A DNA stretch of 64,000 nucleotides from Agarophyton chilense (Eukaryota > Rhodophyta > Florideophyceae > Gracilariales > Gracilariaceae): NCBI GenBank assembly GCA_030374765.1, contig JARGXX010000021.1, positions 62,001-126,000 on the forward strand, given 5' to 3'. Both the position numbers and the translations under genes were made by a program. This document shows, one piece after another, positions 45,341-55,680 of this stretch (the stretch's first letter is position 1; every line of letters starts with the position of its first letter). The notes under the pieces were generated by a model, which saw only the letters and a list, made by a program, of their open reading frames with translations, made no database searches and had not been told where the DNA came from.

Positions 45341-46013
45341 TCACAAAGTGAGCCCAGATTATGGAAAGGAAAAGAAAAGGAAAGAACAAGACAAAGAGGA
45401 AACGAAAGTAAAAGAAGAAAAACAAATGAAGGTAGTCAACCTTGACAATATACTGCGATCGTCGGCGACCGTTATTGAAAACTATATCTACCTTGCACGC
45501 ACTTCCACCGCCGGTGCTGACCGTCGGCGGGTCACCCACGTCTCACAGCTTGCCACTGTGAAATGAGGAGTTGCGCGCCAAAACAATTTCAAACATAAAG
45601 CACAACAATTAAAAACTCAAAGAATCATCCAAAGTGGTATACCAGTGCCAACCGCCCCGCGCAGCCCAGACTCGGCAGTAACGGCCAAACCCAGTATCCA
45701 GCCCACATTCGCACATTCTCTCCAACTGCATAGCCCGTGCTCATTCAGCGCTCTCGTCCAATCAGATTGCTCTACATGGGCCTAAGCCCAAACACGCCCC
45801 ACTAGAAGCAGACCACTTGGCCATAACACGTTGCACGAGGGCATTTGCAGTAGCCAATCAGATGGCCGTTTCACGTTGAGATTGAGATGAGGCGCATATG
45901 CGTTTTTCCGCATAGGGTGCCCAAAAGTGCCAATGCTTAAATCCCCTTTTGGTTTTCCACTATTACCACGCTTCACAGGAGGTCGGAGTGGCGGTCGACC
46001 TAAATACTCAACA
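45341..46013 (-). repeat. Solo LTR, copia family 1 (divergent subtype)
   Basis: 673 bp, TGTTGAGTATTTAGGTCGAC to CACTTTGTGA on the minus strand. Perfect TSD atggg at 45336-45340 and 46014-46018. Only about 115 bp separate it from the 5' LTR of element E, which has the same subtype start in the opposite orientation. Confidence 0.9.
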
Positions 46014-46128
46014 ATGGGTAGGGAGTTCGAATCATAAAATGACCAATATATATGTGGCAGGCGGAGGCAAAGGTATAAAGATGTGATGTAATAAATGTAA
46101 TGTGTAAAGGCCTACACCCCGATTTAAA

Positions 46129-46445
46129 TGATGAGTATTTAGGTCGCACCACTTTGGATGATTTTTTGAGGTTTTATTAGTTATGATTTATGTTTGAAAT
46201 TGTTTTGGCGCGCAACTCCTCGTCGCACGGTGGCAAGCTGTCAGACGTGGGTGACCCGCCGACGGTCAGCACCGGCGTTGGAAGTGCGGGCAAGGTAGTT
46301 ATAGTTGTCAATGACGGTCGCCGACGACCATACAAAATTGTCAAGGCTGACTACCTTCATTTGCTTCTCTTCTTTTACTTTCGTTTTCTTTTCGTCTTTT
46401 TCTTTCTTTTCCTTTTCCTTTTCATAACCTGCGCTCCCTTTGTGA
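46129..46445 (+). repeat. 5' LTR of element E with internal deletion
   Basis: Begins TGATGAGTATTTAGGTCG (first Cys-type base changed from TGTTGAG) and jumps at about 46146 directly to the CACCACTTTGGATG segment, which lies about 375 bp into a full LTR. About 357 bp are missing. Ends CCTTTGTGA beside the PBS. Confidence 0.8.
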
Positions 46446-47361
46446 GGTTATGGGCCCAGATCGTCGACTCTTCGCAGACGTCACGCTCTTCTGACACTCA
46501 TTTGGATTCAAGAAGATTCCCTACTGCGACAGGTGCGCGATCTACGACTAAAGCTCATCCGGATTCAAGAAGTTATTTTTATTTTGCGACAGGCGTGTAC
46601 CCTGCGGACTTTCTCCTTGGTATCGAAAACATATTGCGTTTGTTAGTACCCCCTGGGCACGAGATCGAGAAGTCTGCCAAATCCTGCTCTCCGTCCGTAG
46701 AGTACGGAGGTCGATGAATTGGGCTTGAGGGTGTAGAAGCAACCGTACTACACCGCACGACCGCGCTACTCTCCCGCAAGAGGCTAGCTTGGGTCAACTG
46801 GGGGAAGTGTATCTTGACGACACCCCTCCTTGGGACGCCTCGTAGGGACTAAAAGCGCCGGACTCTGAAGTGCGCAGAGTTCGGTAGGTAATCAAAGCGT
46901 ACCTCACCTGGAGAGAGTAACCAGGGTCCAGGGGATCATCCTTTAGGGTAGCGGAGGTAGTTTCTCCCGCCAGTGCGCCCGCCTACCTCGAGCAAGTCTC
47001 GGTAGGTTCAATCAAGAAGTTTCAACCCGAAGTCGAGAAGTTTGTCTGTTCCGGGTACGCCTTCTGCCACTGCCCGTGAGTATACTCCAAGCGTGGGAGC
47101 ACCCGAGCTCCGCTTGTGATCGCGTACGAGACGCGTCTCGGTGAGCGTTGCAGGCTACGTCAAAAGTCTCCGCTGTCGTCCTCGCTGCCGAACGTTGGAG
47201 TTGGGATACTCCGTTCGGGCAAGCTCGGCCACGAATTCATCACTGCTCGTCGCCCTTTTTCTTAAACTTTCCAAGGCATTGAGTCCCTCACTCTGCTTCC
47301 CTCTACTTAATAATTTCGTTTGGTTTCCTTTTTATCTGCTTCGTAGATAACAGACTGAAAC
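46446..47361 (+). other. PBS and leader of element E
   Basis: GGTTATGGGCCCAG at 46446-46459 (initiator tRNA-Met anticodon arm). The conserved leader block lies at 46837-47013. ATG of gag at 47362. Confidence 0.75.
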
Positions 47362-49068
47362 ATGTCGGACACGGAGATGGAATCCGAAAGTACTACCGGG
47401 ATGAAAATCCCTCGTTTTCATGGAAGGCGTGGTGATGATTATGCCCTATGGCGCCATCGCCTTCGTGCTGCATGCCGTGGTAAAGGTGTGTGGAATGTCG
47501 TGGAATCCGATGCTGGATATTCAGCAACTACTGAAGCAACATCGGACACTGGTGTTGACACCGCTCGCCTCATGGCCAAGCGCGAAAAGGCTTTTGGAAT
47601 CATCATTTGTGCTCTTGGCGATGCTCCACTACGCGTGGTTATGGATGTCGATGACAACCCGCAGCGCATGCTAGCTTTGTTAGATGCACAGTATGCGTCT
47701 AATCGTACCGTTTCTAGGATCGCAGTTCAAACACAGCTGTTCCGCATGGCGTACAATGGTCAGAATATGGCTAGTTATGTGGACAAGTACACAGCTCTGT
47801 TCTCTCAATTGGAGCGTATGGGAAAAGATGCGGCTATACCGGAATCTCACAAGGCTCCGATGTTGCTCGCTTCCATAGATCCCGACTGCGCTTTGAAGAC
47901 CACGGCTGCGGCTCTTCGCACCAAGGACATCGCTGAGCTCACATGGGATCATGTTGCTACTACGCTCATCGATGAGTATAATGCAAAGCAAGTGACAACG
48001 AAGCCACCAGGGCGAAGCTCTTGTCGGAAGAAGAGGGGCAAGAACAAAGGCGGTCGACATTTTGACACCACCGAACGCGCCAAGTCTGTCTCAGGAAACA
48101 GTGGCGATGAGTCGGATGACCAATCTGACCTTGATTGTACCGCTTGTGCACTTGCCCTGGCCCTGAAGTCAATTTCTTCGGATCGTTCCAGCAGTAGCAA
48201 TGGTCACCATTACACCTTCTGCGACCGTGATGGACACACTCAGGGTCGCTGTTTCATGAATCAGGAAAACCCTGAAAAACACCTACCGCAAAACATCATA
48301 GAAAAAGTTTCGTCTCATTCGAAGAAAGTGGGTGCAGGTGGTGGATCGATCAAGTCATCTGCTAAGTCTGGAAGGGTGGAAGTCGCTGGTGCAGCAGTCT
48401 ACAAAACCAACATAGTTCTCCCAAAGGATCTGAACACTTATGCTGATAGTTGTGCGACTGTGAATTGCTTCCATTCGGAGATGGCGTTCATACATGGTTC
48501 ATTGCACTCTTGTAACCGAAGGACGGTTATGCTCGCCGACAACACTACAGTGGTAGGCACTCGATGCGGAGATGTGCTCCTTCCCTTTCGGAATGCAAAT
48601 CTACGGCTCACAGCTGTGCTGCTTTTACCGAGTTTGGGATACAACTTGGTGTCCACTGGATGCTTGGCCGACAAAGGTATTGACTCGTACTTCTCTCGTC
48701 TCCATGTGAGTTTAATGCGTGAGTCCAATGGGTTTGAACTGGGTTGTGGTTACTCTGATGCAGAGTCTGGCATGTACATGCTTCCGCAACCTATGCTACA
48801 TACCTCACCGGCGGTGGCATTAGTGGCTCGACACACGGACACTGAGGTTTGGCACCGACGGCTTGCGCATATGAACGTGCGAGACCTACAGTTGGTGCAC
48901 AAGTATGCCGATGTTGTCCCACAGCTGTCTTTAATGGAGGAGGTATGCAGGGCCTGTTGTCTTGGCAAGGCTCACAAGCTACCATGTCCGGGTCACTTCC
49001 AACATGCCGCCGCTGTTGGTGACATAGCGCATTCGGATATTCTTGGACCTTTGGTGAACTCCTTCTAA
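47362..49068 (+). CDS. Copia E Gag, protease, integrase zinc domain (broken)
   Basis: 568 codons from MSDTEMESEST to a TAA (49066) that sits where F has Pro in the integrase core. The zinc knuckle has lost its first Cys (YTFC instead of CDFC), and the protease reads ADSCA instead of ADSGA. Both changes would damage function. The integrase zinc domain (HRRLAH...CRAC) is intact. It is about 70-75 percent similar to F by eye, so it is a distinct older lineage. Confidence 0.85.
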   Translation: MSDTEMESESTTGMKIPRFHGRRGDDYALWRHRLRAACRGKGVWNVVESDAGYSATTEATSDTGVDTARLMAKREKAFGIIICALGDAPLRVVMDVDDNPQRMLALLDAQYASNRTVSRIAVQTQLFRMAYNGQNMASYVDKYTALFSQLERMGKDAAIPESHKAPMLLASIDPDCALKTTAAALRTKDIAELTWDHVATTLIDEYNAKQVTTKPPGRSSCRKKRGKNKGGRHFDTTERAKSVSGNSGDESDDQSDLDCTACALALALKSISSDRSSSSNGHHYTFCDRDGHTQGRCFMNQENPEKHLPQNIIEKVSSHSKKVGAGGGSIKSSAKSGRVEVAGAAVYKTNIVLPKDLNTYADSCATVNCFHSEMAFIHGSLHSCNRRTVMLADNTTVVGTRCGDVLLPFRNANLRLTAVLLLPSLGYNLVSTGCLADKGIDSYFSRLHVSLMRESNGFELGCGYSDAESGMYMLPQPMLHTSPAVALVARHTDTEVWHRRLAHMNVRDLQLVHKYADVVPQLSLMEEVCRACCLGKAHKLPCPGHFQHAAAVGDIAHSDILGPLVNSF

Positions 49069-49791
49069 GACAGGTTCCGGTACGCAAGTAAGTTCTTGGA
49101 TGACCATTCACGCTTTGTGTTTTTCGGTTTGATGATGCACCGCAGTGCGCTGACCGATGTGTTTATCCGTGTGGCAGCCAAGTTGAAACGACTTGGAGGA
49201 GCAGAAATTTATGGTGTCCACTCCGATGGCGCAGCGGAATATGTTGAACTGCAGCACAAACTGGGCGGAGAGCATGGGCACACTTCTTTCCCAGCTCCAT
49301 ATACTCCAGAACACAACGCCATTGCGTAGAGCATCAACCGAACCATGGTGGAAGGTGCTCGGTCGCTTCTCATCCAGGCCAACTTACCTGATTGTTTGTG
49401 GCCATTTGCGTTGAAGCATGCCATATACGTACGCAACCGTGTGAAACATTCCAGAGTTGATGATACTCCTTACTTTTTCGTTACTGGAAACAGGCCGTCA
49501 CTGAAGCACGTGCGTGTGTTTGGATGTACCGCATTTGTGCTCAGGACCCCTCGTGGACCAAAGTTCGAGTCGCGTGCACTTGAGGGAGTGTACTTGGAGA
49601 CTCTTGAGCATGGTGTCTACAAGTTACTAGTCACTGGTGATGATGATACCCCACGCATTGTGGAGTCCCGGTATGTGACTTTTGATGAGTTTAGGTTCCC
49701 CAACATACCAGCTCTATCCAACTATATGGATGACGAGAATGCGTCGGATGATGATTATGCGTCACTAATGGGCTCTGAGGGGACTACTGGT
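49069..49791 (+). pseudogene. Copia E integrase core up to insertion of F
   Basis: Same frame as the previous segment. It contains DDHSRF, VHSDGAAEY (second catalytic Asp) and then a TAG at 49327 that replaces the catalytic Glu codon of AIAERIN. It is interrupted after the Gly codon at 49789-49791 by element F. The continuation is at 56354. Confidence 0.85.
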
Positions 49792-50465
49792 TGTTGAGGT
49801 TTGGTCGACTGTGCCCCCAAGCCCTTTGGAGTGTTGGAAATAGTGGAAAACAAAAAGTGGATTTAAGCATGGGCACTTTTGGGCACCCTCCGCGGAAAAA
49901 CGCATATGCGCCTCATCTCAATCTCAACGTGAAACGGCCATCTGATTGGCTACTGCAAATGCCCTCATGCAACGTGGTATGGACAAGTGGTCTGGTTCTA
50001 ATGGGGCGTGTTGGGGCTTCGGCCCAAGTGGAGCGATTTGATTGGACGAGAGCGCTGAATGAGCACGGGCTATGCAGTTGGAGAGAATGTGCGAATGTGG
50101 GCTGGATACGGGGTTTGGCCGTAACAGCCGAATCTGGGCTGCGCGGGGTGGTTGGCACTGGCGCACCACTTTGGATGATTTTTTTGAGTTTTTATTTGAT
50201 ATGCTTCATGTTTGAAATTGTTTTGGCGCGCAACTCCTCGTCGCACAGTGGCAAGGTGTGAGACGTGGGTGACCCGCCGACGGTCAGCACCGGCGGCGGA
50301 ACTGCGTGCGAGGTAGATATAGTTTTCAATGACGGTCGCCAACGATCGAAGTAAATTGTCAAGGCTGACTACCTTCCTTTGTTTCTCTTCTTTTATTTTT
50401 CTCTTCTTCTCGTCTTTTCCCCCTCTTCTTCCTTTTCCTTTACCTAACCTGCGCTCACGTTGTGA
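49792..50465 (+). repeat. 5' LTR of element F
   Basis: TGTTGAGGTTTGGTCGAC to TCACGTTGTGA. It contains two ATTGG (CCAAT) boxes near 49946 and 50040 and a TAGATATAG-type A/T box near 50312. U3, R and U5 limits cannot be set by eye. A 156-codon frame runs through most of it (49791-50261), also open in several other copies. Confidence 0.93.
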
Positions 50466-51378
50466 GGTTATGGGCCCAGAGCGTCGACTCTTCGCAGACG
50501 TCACGCTCTACTAACATTTATTTGGATTCAAGAAGATTCCCTACTGCGACAGGTGCGCGATCTACGACTAACGCTCATCTGGATTCAAGAAGTTATTTTG
50601 TTTTGCGACAGGCGTGTACCCTGCGGACTTCCTCCTTGGTGGCGAAAACATATCGCGTTTGTTAGTACCCCCTTGGCACGAGACCGGGAAGTCTGCCAAA
50701 TCCTGCTCTCCGTCCGTAGAGTACGGAGGTCGATGAATTGGGCTTGGAAGTGTAGGAGCAACCGTACTACACCGCACGACCGCGCTACTTTCCCGCAAGA
50801 GGCTAGCTTGGGTCAACTGGGGGAAGTGTATCTTGACGACACCCCTCCTTGGGACGCCTCGTAGGGACTAAAAGCGCCGGACTCTGAAGTGCGCAGAGTT
50901 CGGTAGGTAATCAAAGCGTACCTCACCTGGAGAGAGTAACCAGGGTCCAGGGGATCATCCTTTAGGGTAGCGGAGGTAGTTTCTCCCGCCAGTGCGCCCG
51001 CCTACCTCGAGCAAGTCTCGGTAGGTTCAATCAAGAAGTTTCAACCCGAAGTCGAGAAGTTTGTCTGTTCCGGGTACGCCTTCTGCCACTGCCCGTGAGT
51101 ATACTCCAAGCGTGGGAGCACCCGAGCTCCGCTTGTGATCGCGTACGAGACGCGTCTCGGTGAGCGTTGCAGGCTACGTCAAAAGTCTCCGCTGTCGTCC
51201 TCGCTGTCGAACGTTTGAGTTGGGATACTCCGTTCGGGCAAGCTCGGCCACGAATTCATCACTGCTCGTGGCCCTTTTCTTAAACTTCCCAAGGCATTGA
51301 GTCCCTCACTCTGCTTCCCTCTACTAATTAATTTCGTTTGGTTCCGTTCTATCTGCTTCGTGGATAACAGACTGAAAT
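50466..51378 (+). other. PBS and leader of element F with conserved structured block
   Basis: PBS GGTTATGGGCCCAG (50466-50479) abuts the LTR and complements the initiator tRNA-Met anticodon arm. A direct repeat (tggattcaagaag, 50523 and 50581) follows. The block at 50856-51032 is shared with element G. It has hairpins ACTCTG/CAGAGT (50881-50899) and CCTACC/GGTAGG (51001-51025), and invariant strings TCCAGGGG, CTTTAGGG and GCCAGTGCGCCCGC (50988-51001). It may serve packaging, dimerisation or translation. Confidence 0.75.
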
Positions 51379-54300
51379 ATGTCGGACACGGAAATGGAAT
51401 CCGAAAGTACTACCGGGATGAAAATCCCTCGTTTTCATGGAAGGCGTGGTGATGATTATGCCCTATGGCGCCATCGCCTTCGTGCTGCATGCCGTGTTAA
51501 AGGTGTGTGGAACGTTGTGGAATCCGATTCTGGATATTCAGCAACTACTGAAGCAACATCGGATACCGCTATTGATAGCGCTCGAGTTGTCGCCAAGCGC
51601 GAGAAGGCATGTGGAATCATAATATGCGCCTTGGGTGATGCGCCACTTCGTGTGGTCATGGATGTCGACGACGACCCGGCGCGCATGCTCGCATTACTTG
51701 ATGCACGGTATGCGTCCAATCGTACTGTATCCAGAATTGCTGTGCAGACTCAACTATTCCGTATGGGATACAATGGTCAGAATATGTCAGGCTATGTGGA
51801 CCAGTACACGGCGTTATTTGCTCAGTTAGAGCGCATGGGAAAGGATGCGGCAGTACCCGAGTCGCACAAAGCTCCCATGTTACTTGCTTCTATTGATCCC
51901 AATTGCACACTGGAGTCTACTGCTGCAGCTCTTCGAACCAAGGATATCGCTGAGCTTACATGGGACTACGTGGCCACGACCCTCATAGATGAATACAACG
52001 CGAAACAGGTGTCTGCAAGGCCGTCTGGACGTAGTTCACGTCGCAAGAAGAAGGGCAGGAAAAAATCTGGTCGACATTCTGAATCGACTAATCGTACCCG
52101 CAGTAGTGCAAACAACGAAGATGAGGAGTCTGATGGTCACTCCGACATTGAGTCTACTGCTCGTGCACTTGCTGCCGCCTTGAGATCGTCATCATTTGAT
52201 CGTTCTGGATCGAGCAATGGACATCATTGCGACTTCTGTGATCGCGATGGACACACACAAGATCGTTGCTTTATGAATCCGGACAACCCGGACAACCACT
52301 TGCCGCAGAGTATCCTCGATAAACTGTCGCCACAACCCAAGCGAATGGGTGGCAGTAGTGGTAGAAGCGCCTCGAGCAAGTCTTCTGGAAAGTCTGGAAA
52401 AATCGAAATTGCTGGTGCAACTGTGGAAAGGACCACTATAGTTCCGCCGAATGACCTGAGTACCTACGCAGACAGCGGTGCGACAGTACATTGCTTCCAT
52501 TCTGTTTGTGCGTTCGTGCCCGGTTCACTTGAACCTTGCGACGAAAGGACAGTGATGCTTGCCGATAACACATCTGTTGTATCTAAACAACGCGGAGAGG
52601 TGATCATTCCTTTGGACAATGCGAACATACGTCTGAGTGATGCCCTACTGACCCCCGCTCTGGGATACAACTTGGTTTCAACCGGGTGTTTGGCCGACAA
52701 AGGTATTGAGTCGCTCTTCGGTCGTCATAGTGTACGTTTGACGCTAGAGTCAAATGGTTTTGAGGTGGGCATTGGTGATCGTGACAAGGTATCTCGCATG
52801 TACACACTGCCTCAACCTTTAGGGCATGCTGGCGTGGAACTTGCGCTTTCGACAAAGTCTACGGAGACTCAACTGTGGCACCGACGACTGGCTCACATCA
52901 ACCAACGTGATCTGCAACATGTACACAAGTACGCAGATGGAGTGCCGCACTTGTGTGACATGGAGGAGGTATGCCGAGCATGTCGACTTGGCAAGGCTCA
53001 TAAGCTTCCGTTCCCAGGTCACTTTGAACATGCATCCGCGGTTGGTGACATTGTGCACTCGGATATTGTAGGTCCTCTGGAAAAGTCTTTTCCGGAAAAG
53101 TTTCAATATGCATGTACATTCCTCGATGATCACTCACGGTATGTGTTCCTAGGTCTGGTGATCCATCGCAGTGCTCTTAGTGACGTGTTTGTGGGTATTG
53201 CGGCAAAGTTTAAGCAGCTTGGAGGAGTGCATATCAAAAGTTTGCACTCGGACGGTGCAGAAGAATATATTGCCCTGCAAGAGAACTGGGCAGCAGAACA
53301 TGGCCTCACTTCTTTCTCTGCTCCATACACCCCCGAACACAACGCTATAGCTGAGCGCATCAATCGTACCATGGTGGAAGCTGCTCGATCGTTGCTGATC
53401 CAAGCCGATCTACCAGAATGTTTGTGGCCATATGCGCTGAAACATGTTATCTTTGTGCGTAATCGAGTGCAACATTCTACTGTTAACAACAGTCCCTACT
53501 TTCTGGTAACTGGAAATAAACCTTTGTTGAAGCACGTGCGTGTGTTTGGATGCACTGCATTCGTGCTAAGGACTCCGCGTGGACCCAAGTTCGAGTCTCG
53601 TGCACTTGAGGGAGTGTACTTGGAGACTCTTGAGCATGGTGTGTACAAGGTACTCGTCGTTGATAATGATGGTACTCCGCGTATTATTGAGTCACGACAT
53701 GTTACTTTTGATGAATCCAAGTTCCCTGGCGCATCATCTCTTGCCAACTACATGGATGATGAAAGTGCGTCAGATGCTGACTATAGCTCTGATATGGGAT
53801 TATGTGATAGCATTGATGACGAATCGGATACCTTCTCCGTGGATAATGTTGAGGAGGAGGTGGTTCATGACGGATCCTCGCACCTGATTCCAACACTCAG
53901 GCAGTCGGAGTCAGACTCCGGCAGCAATGAAGACGATGCACAGGATTCCGAAAGTGATGACGAAAGTGCTGCTGATGACCTTGATACATCTGCCAACGCT
54001 GATACGGAACCACGCTACCCGCGGCGCACGCGCCGTCAACCTCTGAGGTGGTTCATGGCAGGGTCTGCTCACTGTACATCGCAAGTCAAAGTCACTACTA
54101 GTGATGAGCCCTCACTCAAGGAGGCAATGTCCGCCAGTGCGGAGGAGCGTACCATGTGGCAAGCAGCCGTCGATGAAGAGTTTTCATCATTGGAGTCGAA
54201 GCAAACTTGGAAACCTGATGACTCTCCTGCTTCACAACCACTACCAACTCACGTCATACTGAAGGTAAAGCGCAATGCTGATGGGTCAGTTGAACGTTTT

Positions 54301-55680
54301 AAGGCTCGTGTTGTAGCCGGTGGAAACCACCAAACATATGGTCAGGACTACATGGAGACTTATGCACCAGTTGTTTCGTTCTCTTTGGTTCGCATATTCT
54401 TGTATCTGACGTTATGCTTGCGCATGTATGTGGTACAGGTGGATGTGAAGACTGCGTTTCTCAATGGCGAACTTGAGGAAGATGTGTGGATCATGTCACC
54501 TCGAGGTATACCTGGCGTGACTTCACGATGCTTCAAATTGCTCAAGGCTATCTATGGACTGAAGCAAGCGCACTTGGCATGGCACAACAAACTATGCGAG
54601 GATATGAAAAGCATATGTTTTGAAGAGTTACCGAGTGCACCTTGCGTGTTTCGCCGCCAAAACGAGAGCAATGAGGATGCGTTCGTGCTAGTTTATGTGG
54701 ATGACTTGCTAATATTCACAACTTCTGCCATGGAACGTGATGCGATTTTGGAGGAGCTTAAGTCGTTTTACGAGCTGCGTGTGGCGGACGAAGTGAACTT
54801 GTACCTCGGCGTTGAATTTAAATGGACTTTAGATTCAGATGGTCGACCTGTGTCGCTGTATCTTGGTCAGTCACTGTACACGGAAAGCGTGTTGCGCCGT
54901 TTCGGGTTTCAGCGATCCAAGCCGGCATGCACCCCTATGGTAGAATCTTTTTTTACCGGGTGGACATCTGAGAAAGACAAATCCATCCAGGATACTCAGC
55001 TGTACCAGCAGATCATTGGATCGCTTTTGTATTTGGCACTGAGAACTCGGTTGGATATATTAGCACCCGTCCTAATCTTGGCTCGTTTTCAGAAATCGCC
55101 CACGGCCTACTGTCACAAGGCAGCAAAGCGGGTTCTTCGTTACCTTCGCGGTACAACTGAACATGGTGTGCACTATCACTCTGGCATGGTGAAACTGGAG
55201 GCGTACGTTGACTCTGACTACGCTGCGGACACGCGTGATCGCAAGTCAATGTCTGGTTTCTTAGTGAAGCTTGGCAAAGCGACATGTATGTGGGGCGCAA
55301 GAAAACAGGCTTCGGTGGCGTTGTCTACCGGCGAGGCCGAGTATTATGCTTTGACGCTTGCGTGTCAGGAGGTCATTTGGTTGAAGCGTGTGCTTAAGGA
55401 GATTGGATGGAAAGTGCAAGGTGCTGTGCCCATTCGTTCGGACAACCAGTGCGCCATTGACTGGGCAACTGGTGAACGCTGTCCGTCGGGTCGCGCTAAG
55501 CACATTGACGTTAAGTTGCACTTCGTTCGGGAACTAGTCAAGGATTGTCACATCAATGTGACGTACGTTCCAAGTGAAGACAATGATGCGGACTTCTTAA
55601 CTAAACCACTTGGCCCAGGTCTTCACAACAATAACGCGGACCGTGTTGGACTTGGCCGACCAGTCGAGGAGGAGTGTTGA
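51379..55680 (+). CDS. Copia Gag-Pol polyprotein (intact)
   Basis: 1,433 codons in a single frame, as in most copia elements. Order: Gag with zinc knuckle CX2CX4HX4C at residues 284-297; protease with ADSGA (Asp365); integrase zinc domain from His501 to the CRAC pair at about 531-534; integrase core D562, D625, E659; acidic Ser/Asp linker (about 790-880); RT with KTAFLNG, GLKQ and YVDD at 1106-1109; RNase H with YVDSD (1277-1280), STGEAEYY (Glu1319) and SDNQ (Asp1355). It makes virus-like particles, copies the element RNA and integrates the cDNA. The stop TGA is at 55678-55680, inside the first six bases of the 3' LTR (TGTTGA). How Gag is made in excess is not obvious, since there is no frameshift or stop at the Gag-Pol border. 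Confidence 0.95.
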   Translation: MSDTEMESESTTGMKIPRFHGRRGDDYALWRHRLRAACRVKGVWNVVESDSGYSATTEATSDTAIDSARVVAKREKACGIIICALGDAPLRVVMDVDDDPARMLALLDARYASNRTVSRIAVQTQLFRMGYNGQNMSGYVDQYTALFAQLERMGKDAAVPESHKAPMLLASIDPNCTLESTAAALRTKDIAELTWDYVATTLIDEYNAKQVSARPSGRSSRRKKKGRKKSGRHSESTNRTRSSANNEDEESDGHSDIESTARALAAALRSSSFDRSGSSNGHHCDFCDRDGHTQDRCFMNPDNPDNHLPQSILDKLSPQPKRMGGSSGRSASSKSSGKSGKIEIAGATVERTTIVPPNDLSTYADSGATVHCFHSVCAFVPGSLEPCDERTVMLADNTSVVSKQRGEVIIPLDNANIRLSDALLTPALGYNLVSTGCLADKGIESLFGRHSVRLTLESNGFEVGIGDRDKVSRMYTLPQPLGHAGVELALSTKSTETQLWHRRLAHINQRDLQHVHKYADGVPHLCDMEEVCRACRLGKAHKLPFPGHFEHASAVGDIVHSDIVGPLEKSFPEKFQYACTFLDDHSRYVFLGLVIHRSALSDVFVGIAAKFKQLGGVHIKSLHSDGAEEYIALQENWAAEHGLTSFSAPYTPEHNAIAERINRTMVEAARSLLIQADLPECLWPYALKHVIFVRNRVQHSTVNNSPYFLVTGNKPLLKHVRVFGCTAFVLRTPRGPKFESRALEGVYLETLEHGVYKVLVVDNDGTPRIIESRHVTFDESKFPGASSLANYMDDESASDADYSSDMGLCDSIDDESDTFSVDNVEEEVVHDGSSHLIPTLRQSESDSGSNEDDAQDSESDDESAADDLDTSANADTEPRYPRRTRRQPLRWFMAGSAHCTSQVKVTTSDEPSLKEAMSASAEERTMWQAAVDEEFSSLESKQTWKPDDSPASQPLPTHVILKVKRNADGSVERFKARVVAGGNHQTYGQDYMETYAPVVSFSLVRIFLYLTLCLRMYVVQVDVKTAFLNGELEEDVWIMSPRGIPGVTSRCFKLLKAIYGLKQAHLAWHNKLCEDMKSICFEELPSAPCVFRRQNESNEDAFVLVYVDDLLIFTTSAMERDAILEELKSFYELRVADEVNLYLGVEFKWTLDSDGRPVSLYLGQSLYTESVLRRFGFQRSKPACTPMVESFFTGWTSEKDKSIQDTQLYQQIIGSLLYLALRTRLDILAPVLILARFQKSPTAYCHKAAKRVLRYLRGTTEHGVHYHSGMVKLEAYVDSDYAADTRDRKSMSGFLVKLGKATCMWGARKQASVALSTGEAEYYALTLACQEVIWLKRVLKEIGWKVQGAVPIRSDNQCAIDWATGERCPSGRAKHIDVKLHFVRELVKDCHINVTYVPSEDNDADFLTKPLGPGLHNNNADRVGLGRPVEEEC

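Noticed and set aside
49066-49329. In-frame stops of element E as programmed readthrough sites
   Set aside because: One stop replaces the integrase catalytic Glu and neither occurs in C, D or F, so ordinary decay explains them.
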